Positions 59,952 to 64,000 of a stretch of DNA of 64,000 nt are shown here, piece by piece (positions within the stretch are counted from its first letter, which is position 1; each line of letters begins with the position of its first letter). A model generated the notes under the pieces. That model saw nothing but the letters and a program-made list of their open reading frames with translations. It was not told the origin of the DNA and ran no database searches. The translations under genes were made by a program, and so were the position numbers. The DNA comes from Streptomyces griseosporeus (lineage in GTDB: Bacteria > Actinomycetota > Actinomycetes > Streptomycetales > Streptomycetaceae), in NCBI RefSeq assembly GCF_014656055.1, contig NZ_BNBR01000009.1, positions 1 through 64,000 of the forward strand. Direction: 5' to 3'.

Positions 59952-61208
59952 ATGGAAAGCTTCTCGCTGATCCTCGCGATTGTGGTGGTAACCGCACTCG
60001 CGTTCGATTTCACGAACGGTTTCCACGACACCGCGAACGCGATGGCGACGACCATCTCCACCGGTGCACTCAAGCCCAAGGTCGCGGTGGCCATGTCCGC
60101 CGTGCTGAACCTTGTCGGCGCCTTCCTCTCCGTCGAGGTGGCCAACACCATCTCCAAGGGTCTGGTCGACGAGACCGGCATCCGTCCCGAGGTCATCTTC
60201 GCCGCCCTGGTCGGCGCGATCCTCTGGAACCTGCTGACCTGGCTGGTGGGCCTGCCCTCCAGCTCCTCCCACGCCCTCATGGGCGGTCTGATCGGCGCCA
60301 CCATCGCCTCCGCCGGCACGGGCGCGGTGCACGGTGACGTCCTGGTCACCAAGGTGCTGCTCCCGGCGGTCGCGGCCCCGATCGTGGCGGGCGTCGCCGC
60401 GATGTTCGCGACCCGCCTGTCCTACACCCTGGGCAGGAAGGCCGACGGCAAGGCGGCCGAGAAGGGCTACCGCGTCGGCCAGATCGCCTCCGCCGGCCTG
60501 GTCTCCCTGGCGCACGGCACCAACGACGCCCAGAAGACGATGGGCATCATCACCCTCGCCCTGGTCGCCGGCGGCGTCGTCGCCCCCGACTCCGACCCTC
60601 CCACCTGGGTGATCCTCTCCGCCGGCCTGGCCATCGCGCTCGGCACCTACCTCGGCGGCTGGCGCATCATCCGCACCATGGGCAAGGGCCTGACCGACCT
60701 CCAGCCGCAGCAGGGCTTCGCCGCCCAGACCAGCGCCGCGACGGTCATCCTGGCCTCCTCGCACCTGGGCTTCTCGCTGTCCACCACGCACTCGGTCTCC
60801 GGCTCCGTGATGGGCGCGGGCCTCGGCCGCAAGGGCGGCGTGGTCCGCTGGTCCACCGCGACCCGCATGTTCGTGGCCTGGGGCCTGACCCTGCCGGCCG
60901 CCGCCCTGGTGGGCGCGCTCGCCGAGTACGTCACCGGCTTCGGCGACTGGGGCACCGCGGTCGTGGCCGTCTTCCTGGTCGCCTCCAGCGCCGCGATCTG
61001 GAAGGTGTCGCGCCGCGAGGTCGTCGACCACAGCAACGTCAACGAGGTCGAGGAACCGCCCGGCGTGGTGACCACCGCGATCGCCGTGGTGACCCCGCCC
61101 CCCGCGTCCGTCCCGGCGGCCGACGGCCTGTCGGCCACCATCGCGGCCCCCGCGCCGGCCCCCGTCGCGGCGACGCCCGAGCCCGCCGCTCCCCCGGCCG
61201 CGGTCTGA
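59952..61208 (+). CDS. pitH2: Low-affinity inorganic phosphate transporter (Pit type, PitH2-like)
   Basis: This 418-aa PiT transporter has the two family signatures: VTALAFDFTNGFHDTANAMATTISTGAL (residues ~10-37, GFHDTANA) and AHGTNDAQKTMG (~185). About ten membrane helices and a Pro/Ala-rich C-terminal tail follow. It should import phosphate with protons and divalent metals. The PHO box upstream implies PhoR-PhoP control. The small 73-aa gene downstream is in the same operon. The gene name is from memory of the S. coelicolor equivalent. Confidence 0.95.
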   Translation: MESFSLILAIVVVTALAFDFTNGFHDTANAMATTISTGALKPKVAVAMSAVLNLVGAFLSVEVANTISKGLVDETGIRPEVIFAALVGAILWNLLTWLVGLPSSSSHALMGGLIGATIASAGTGAVHGDVLVTKVLLPAVAAPIVAGVAAMFATRLSYTLGRKADGKAAEKGYRVGQIASAGLVSLAHGTNDAQKTMGIITLALVAGGVVAPDSDPPTWVILSAGLAIALGTYLGGWRIIRTMGKGLTDLQPQQGFAAQTSAATVILASSHLGFSLSTTHSVSGSVMGAGLGRKGGVVRWSTATRMFVAWGLTLPAAALVGALAEYVTGFGDWGTAVVAVFLVASSAAIWKVSRREVVDHSNVNEVEEPPGVVTTAIAVVTPPPASVPAADGLSATIAAPAPAPVAATPEPAAPPAAV

Positions 61209-61251
61209 GCACCGGCCGGCCAGGCACTCCCCCACTCAAGGAAGCAGCAGC

Positions 61252-61473
61252 ATGAAGATCGACTGGGCGGCCCTCGGCTCCGTCTTCGGCGTCAGCCTCG
61301 TGGTCACCGTGGGCCTCGTGGCCCTGTTCACCCTCGGCATCATGGGCCTCTCGCGCCGCGAGCGGGCCACGGCCCAGGGCGGCTCGGCCGCCCTCGCGGT
61401 CACCGGCGCGTACGTGTGCTTCGCGGCCTGCGCCGCGGCGGTGGCGTACGGCATCAACCTCATCGTGGCCTGA
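61252..61473 (+). CDS. Small membrane protein downstream of the phosphate transporter
   Basis: This 73-aa protein has two hydrophobic helices (LGSVFGVSLVVTVGLVALFTLGIMGL and LAVTGAYVCFAACAAAVAYGINLI). It starts 43 bp after the pit stop with GGAAG upstream, so it is co-transcribed. No function is known to me; it may modulate the transporter. Confidence 0.88.
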   Translation: MKIDWAALGSVFGVSLVVTVGLVALFTLGIMGLSRRERATAQGGSAALAVTGAYVCFAACAAAVAYGINLIVA

Positions 61474-61492
61474 ACCGGCCCCACCTCCCCGC

Positions 61493-61534
61493 CCGCCCTG
61501 CCCGGCCCGCCCCACCGCGGGACCGGCAGGGCGG
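61493..61534 (+). terminator. Terminator of the phosphate transport operon
   Basis: CCGCCCTGCC (61493-61502) pairs perfectly with GGCAGGGCGG (61525-61534). It lies 20 bp after the small membrane-protein stop and ahead of the cobalamin riboswitch. Confidence 0.8.
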
Positions 61535-61629
61535 ACGTGTGTCCGCCGAGGCGCCCGGCACGCACGGGATGTGGGGTTCTCCACACTCTCCCCTCGCAGG
61601 TCAACGGCAAGTTGACGGCCCTTCCGGGA

Positions 61630-61765
61630 CCGTGGTGGACTGCCGGGGCCATGTACGGCGGCAGAAGAGGAAGCCGGTGCAAGTCCGGCGCGGTCCCGCC
61701 ACTGTCACCGGGGTGCGAACCCCGGGAGCCAGGAACTCTCGCCGCCGGTCTCGTCGAACCAGGGC
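61630..61765 (+). promoter_or_regulatory. Cobalamin (B12) riboswitch
   Basis: Conserved blocks of the cobalamin aptamer are present: AAGCCGGTGCAAGTCCGGCG (61671-61690), the GCGGTCCCGCCACTGTCACC core (about 61689-61709), the paired GGGGTGCGAACCCC, and the B12 box-like GAGCCAGGAACTC (61726-61738). It precedes cobD and cobQ. Cobalamin binding should repress the biosynthesis genes. In actinobacteria control may act on translation. The outer boundaries are approximate. Confidence 0.92.
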
Positions 61766-61794
61766 GCGGACACCCTGAGTGAGGACATACCGCC

Positions 61795-61854
61795 ATGCTC
61801 GGCTGCCGATCGAGGACCGTCACCAGGCTCGCCACCGCCCCCGCGGCCGGCTGA
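61795..61854 (+). CDS. Possible 19-codon leader ORF between riboswitch and cobD
   Basis: ATG 61795 opens a 19-aa ORF starting MLGCRSRTVTRLATAPAAG and ending TGA at 61854, 4 bases before the cobD ATG at 61859. GTGAGGA lies 8-14 bases upstream as a ribosome site. Translation of it would couple to cobD by re-initiation. A coding role is uncertain; Arg-rich product. Confidence 0.5.
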   Translation: MLGCRSRTVTRLATAPAAG

Positions 61855-61858
61855 GCCC

Positions 61859-62800
61859 ATGCGTGCCGAACGTGTCTTCGCGTACGGCGCCGCCACCGGC
61901 CTCCTCGGCGACCTGCTCCTCGGCGACCCGCGCCGCGGGCACCCGGTCGCCGCGTTCGGCCGGGCCGCGGCCGCCGTCGAACGCGTCCTGTACCGCGACC
62001 ACCGCGGCCGAGGCGCGCTGCACACCGCCGTGTGCGCCGGTGGCGCCGTCGCGCTGGGCGCGCTCGCGGCGCGTGCCGTACGCCGCTCCCCCGCCGCCTC
62101 CGTCGCGCTGACCGCGGCCGCCACCTGGTCCGTCGTGGGCGGCACATCGCTCGCCCGCGAGGCGGGGACCATCGGCCGGGCGCTGGAGGACGGCGACGTG
62201 GAGGCCGCGCGGGCCCGGCTGCCGCATCTGTGCGGGCGGGATCCGCAGGCGCTGGACGCCGACGGCATCGCCCGCGCGGTGGTGGAGTCCGTCGCCGAGA
62301 ACACCTCCGACGCCGTCGTCGGCGCGCTGGTGTGGGGGGCGCTCGGCGGGGTGCCGGGGCTGCTGGGCTTCCGGGCCGTCAACACGCTGGACGCCATGGT
62401 CGGTCACAGGTCGCGCCGCTACCGGCGGTTCGGCTGGGCCTCCGCCCGGCTCGACGACCTCGCCGGGTGGCCGGGGGCCCGGCTGACCGCCGTACTGGCC
62501 ACGCTCGCCGGGCCGGATCCGCGCGGTGCCGTGCGGGCGTGGCGGGCCGACGCCCACCGGCATCCCAGTCCCAACGCGGGCCCGGTGGAGGCCTCTTTCG
62601 CGGGGGCGCTCGGGGTGCGGCTCGGCGGGACGCTGTCGTACGGGGGGCGCGTGGAGCACCGGCCCGTGCTGAACCTTCAGGGGCGCGCGGTCGCCCCGCA
62701 CGACATCGGCCGGGCGGTACGGCTGTCCCGGCGCGTGAGCTGGCTGGCGCTCGGCGTGTGCGCGGGCGCACGCCTGTTCAGGAAGGGGCGTAAGGCATGA
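61859..62800 (+). CDS. cobD: Adenosylcobinamide-phosphate synthase CobD/CbiB
   Basis: This 313-aa membrane protein joins aminopropanol to cobyric acid in B12 synthesis. Family marks are LLGDPRRGHPVAAFGR, VVESVAENTSDAVVGALVWGALGGVPGLLGFRAVNTLDAMVGHRS, and ADAHRHPSPNAGPVEASFAGALG. It is behind the cobalamin riboswitch. Its stop overlaps the cobQ start in ATGA. No ribosome site is near the ATG, which supports coupling with the leader ORF. Confidence 0.95.
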   Translation: MRAERVFAYGAATGLLGDLLLGDPRRGHPVAAFGRAAAAVERVLYRDHRGRGALHTAVCAGGAVALGALAARAVRRSPAASVALTAAATWSVVGGTSLAREAGTIGRALEDGDVEAARARLPHLCGRDPQALDADGIARAVVESVAENTSDAVVGALVWGALGGVPGLLGFRAVNTLDAMVGHRSRRYRRFGWASARLDDLAGWPGARLTAVLATLAGPDPRGAVRAWRADAHRHPSPNAGPVEASFAGALGVRLGGTLSYGGRVEHRPVLNLQGRAVAPHDIGRAVRLSRRVSWLALGVCAGARLFRKGRKA

Positions 62801-64000
62801 ACGGCGGGCTTCTCGTCGCCGGCACCACCTCCGACGCCGGCAAGAGCGTCGTCACCGCCGGGATCTGCCGGTGGCTGGTGCGGCAGGGCGTGAAGGTGGC
62901 GCCCTTCAAGGCGCAGAACATGTCCCTGAACTCGTTCGTGACGCGCGAGGGCGCCGAGATCGGGCGGGCGCAGGCCATGCAGGCGCAGGCGTGCCGCATC
63001 GAGCCGACCGCGCAGATGAACCCCGTGCTGCTCAAGCCCGGTGGCGAGCAGAGCAGCCAGGTCGTGCTGCTCGGCAAGCCGGTCGGTGAGCTGAGCGCCC
63101 GCGGCTACCACGGCGGACGGCAGCAGAAGCTGCTGGGCACGGTGCTGGAGTGCCTGGCCGAGTTGCGGGGCACGTATGACGCGGTGATCTGTGAGGGGGC
63201 GGGCAGTCCGGCGGAGATCAACCTGCGGCGGACCGACATCGTGAACATGGGGATCGCGCGGGGCGCGCGGCTGCCGGTGCTCGTCGTCGGCGACATCGAC
63301 CGCGGCGGCGTCTTCGCCTCCTTCTTCGGCACGGTCGCCCTGCTCTCGCCCGAGGACCAGGAGTTGGTCGCCGGGTTCCTCGTCAACAAGTTCCGCGGCG
63401 ACGTGTCCCTGCTGGAGCCGGGCCTGGACATGCTGAAGGACCTCACCGGGCGGCCCACGTACGGCGTGCTGCCCTTCCGGCACGGGCTCGGCATCGACGA
63501 GGAGGACGGACTGCGGGTGTCCCTGCGCGGCACGGTCCGCGAGTCGAACGTCTCCCCGCCCGTCGGTGAGGACGTGCTGCGGGTCGCCGTCTGCGCGATC
63601 CCGCTGATGTCCAACTTCACCGACGTCGACGCGCTCGCCGCCGAACCCGGCGTGGTCGTGCGGTTCGTGGACCGGCCGGAGGAACTGGTCGACGCGGACC
63701 TGGTGGTGATCCCGGGGACGCGCGGCACGGTCCGCGCGCTGGAGTGGCTGCGCGAACGCGGCCTGGCGGACGCGCTGGTGCGCAGGGCCGCCGAGGGCCG
63801 CCCGGTCCTCGGCATCTGCGGCGGCTTCCAGATCCTCGGCGAGCACATCGAGGACGAGGTGGAGAGCCGGCGCGGGCACGTCGACGGGCTCGGCGTGCTG
63901 CCGGTGCGGGTGCGGTTCGCCCGCGAGAAGACCCTCACACGGCCGCGGGGCGAGGCGCTCGGCGAGCACGTCGAGGGCTACGAGATCCACCACGGCGTCG
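62797..64000 (+). CDS. cobQ: Cobyric acid synthase CobQ/CbiP (cut by the right edge)
   Basis: The 401 codons visible start MNGGLLVAGTTSDAGKSVVTAG, a P-loop-like ATP-binding stretch (GTTSDAGKS), and continue FKAQNMSLNS and GAGSPAEINL. The glutamine amidotransferase domain begins near 250 with VAVCAIPLMSNFTDVDAL and has the catalytic Cys in LGICGGFQILGE. CobQ amidates adenosylcobyrinic acid four times. The C-terminus, with the amidotransferase His/Glu, is outside the window. Confidence 0.96.
   Translation, partial: MNGGLLVAGTTSDAGKSVVTAGICRWLVRQGVKVAPFKAQNMSLNSFVTREGAEIGRAQAMQAQACRIEPTAQMNPVLLKPGGEQSSQVVLLGKPVGELSARGYHGGRQQKLLGTVLECLAELRGTYDAVICEGAGSPAEINLRRTDIVNMGIARGARLPVLVVGDIDRGGVFASFFGTVALLSPEDQELVAGFLVNKFRGDVSLLEPGLDMLKDLTGRPTYGVLPFRHGLGIDEEDGLRVSLRGTVRESNVSPPVGEDVLRVAVCAIPLMSNFTDVDALAAEPGVVVRFVDRPEELVDADLVVIPGTRGTVRALEWLRERGLADALVRRAAEGRPVLGICGGFQILGEHIEDEVESRRGHVDGLGVLPVRVRFAREKTLTRPRGEALGEHVEGYEIHHGV

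Noticed and set aside
58650..61235. 861-codon frame on the minus strand spanning the aldolase and phosphate transporter
   Set aside because: It runs antisense to the pit gene, which has unmistakable PiT signatures, and in another frame through the aldolase; the product is low complexity.

Overview
The window is chromosomal DNA from a Streptomyces: very high GC with strong third-position bias, chaplins, a streptophobe protein, the GATC-binding nucleoid protein Gbn, a PHO box of the Streptomyces type, and a gene order that matches, from memory, the S. coelicolor SCO1790-SCO1848 core region. It is mostly conserved core chromosome. No prophage, CRISPR array or antibiotic gene cluster is visible.

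Layout. 1-200 is the promoter/leader of a leftward rRNA operon whose 16S gene lies outside the window. 331-6606 holds a 3-methyladenine glycosylase, a Spo0M-type protein, a PEBP-like protein, an HNH nuclease, an NfeD/SPFH membrane pair, a lone ABC ATPase and an unknown. 6607-9587 has intergenic repeats, two tandem cysteine-free chaplins and a NarL-type two-component system. 9810-18903 has an SDR/QueA-like pair, a secreted lytic transglycosylase, an FHA-ABC exporter like mycobacterial Rv1747, a streptophobe protein and SerB. 19013-24281 has a SixA phosphatase, an MFS exporter with a 38-aa partner, a divergent GntR regulator with a palindromic candidate operator, and fabG-fabI in the mabA-inhA order. 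24522-28786 is tldD-tldE and tyrS.

28870-33592 contains small genes, a 181-bp foldback MITE, moaA and the DUF485-actP acetate uptake pair. 33848-41442 has two tandem secreted subtilases, a frameshifted CaiB/BaiF CoA-transferase behind two perfect palindromes, a CopD-like protein, a zinc alcohol dehydrogenase and a VIT1-type transporter. 41598-46503 has a DnaQ-BRCT exonuclease, a zinc-ribbon protein, SURF1, a GH15 enzyme and an atypical SDR. 46549-50200 is an alkaline-shock (Asp23/AmaP) envelope cluster with a divergent two-domain Asp23-like protein. 50423-55215 has an enoyl-CoA hydratase, gbn, an ABC-F ATPase preceded by a tiny leaderless uORF, a zinc peptidase and a VOC protein. 55631-59635 has tandem repeats, an unknown protein, a hydrolase and a class II aldolase. 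59883-61473 is a PHO-box-controlled low-affinity phosphate transport operon. 61630 to the end is a cobalamin riboswitch, a short leader ORF, cobD and cobQ (cut by the right edge).

The most unusual signals are the foldback MITE abutting a stop codon, the 7-codon leaderless ORF before the ABC-F gene, the double-Asp23-like protein with a Pro-Gly linker, the QueA-like enzyme with altered family motifs, the palindromes plus frameshift at the CoA-transferase, and the riboswitch-leader ORF arrangement at cobD. All assignments come from reading the sequence and from recall of families; no database search was run.
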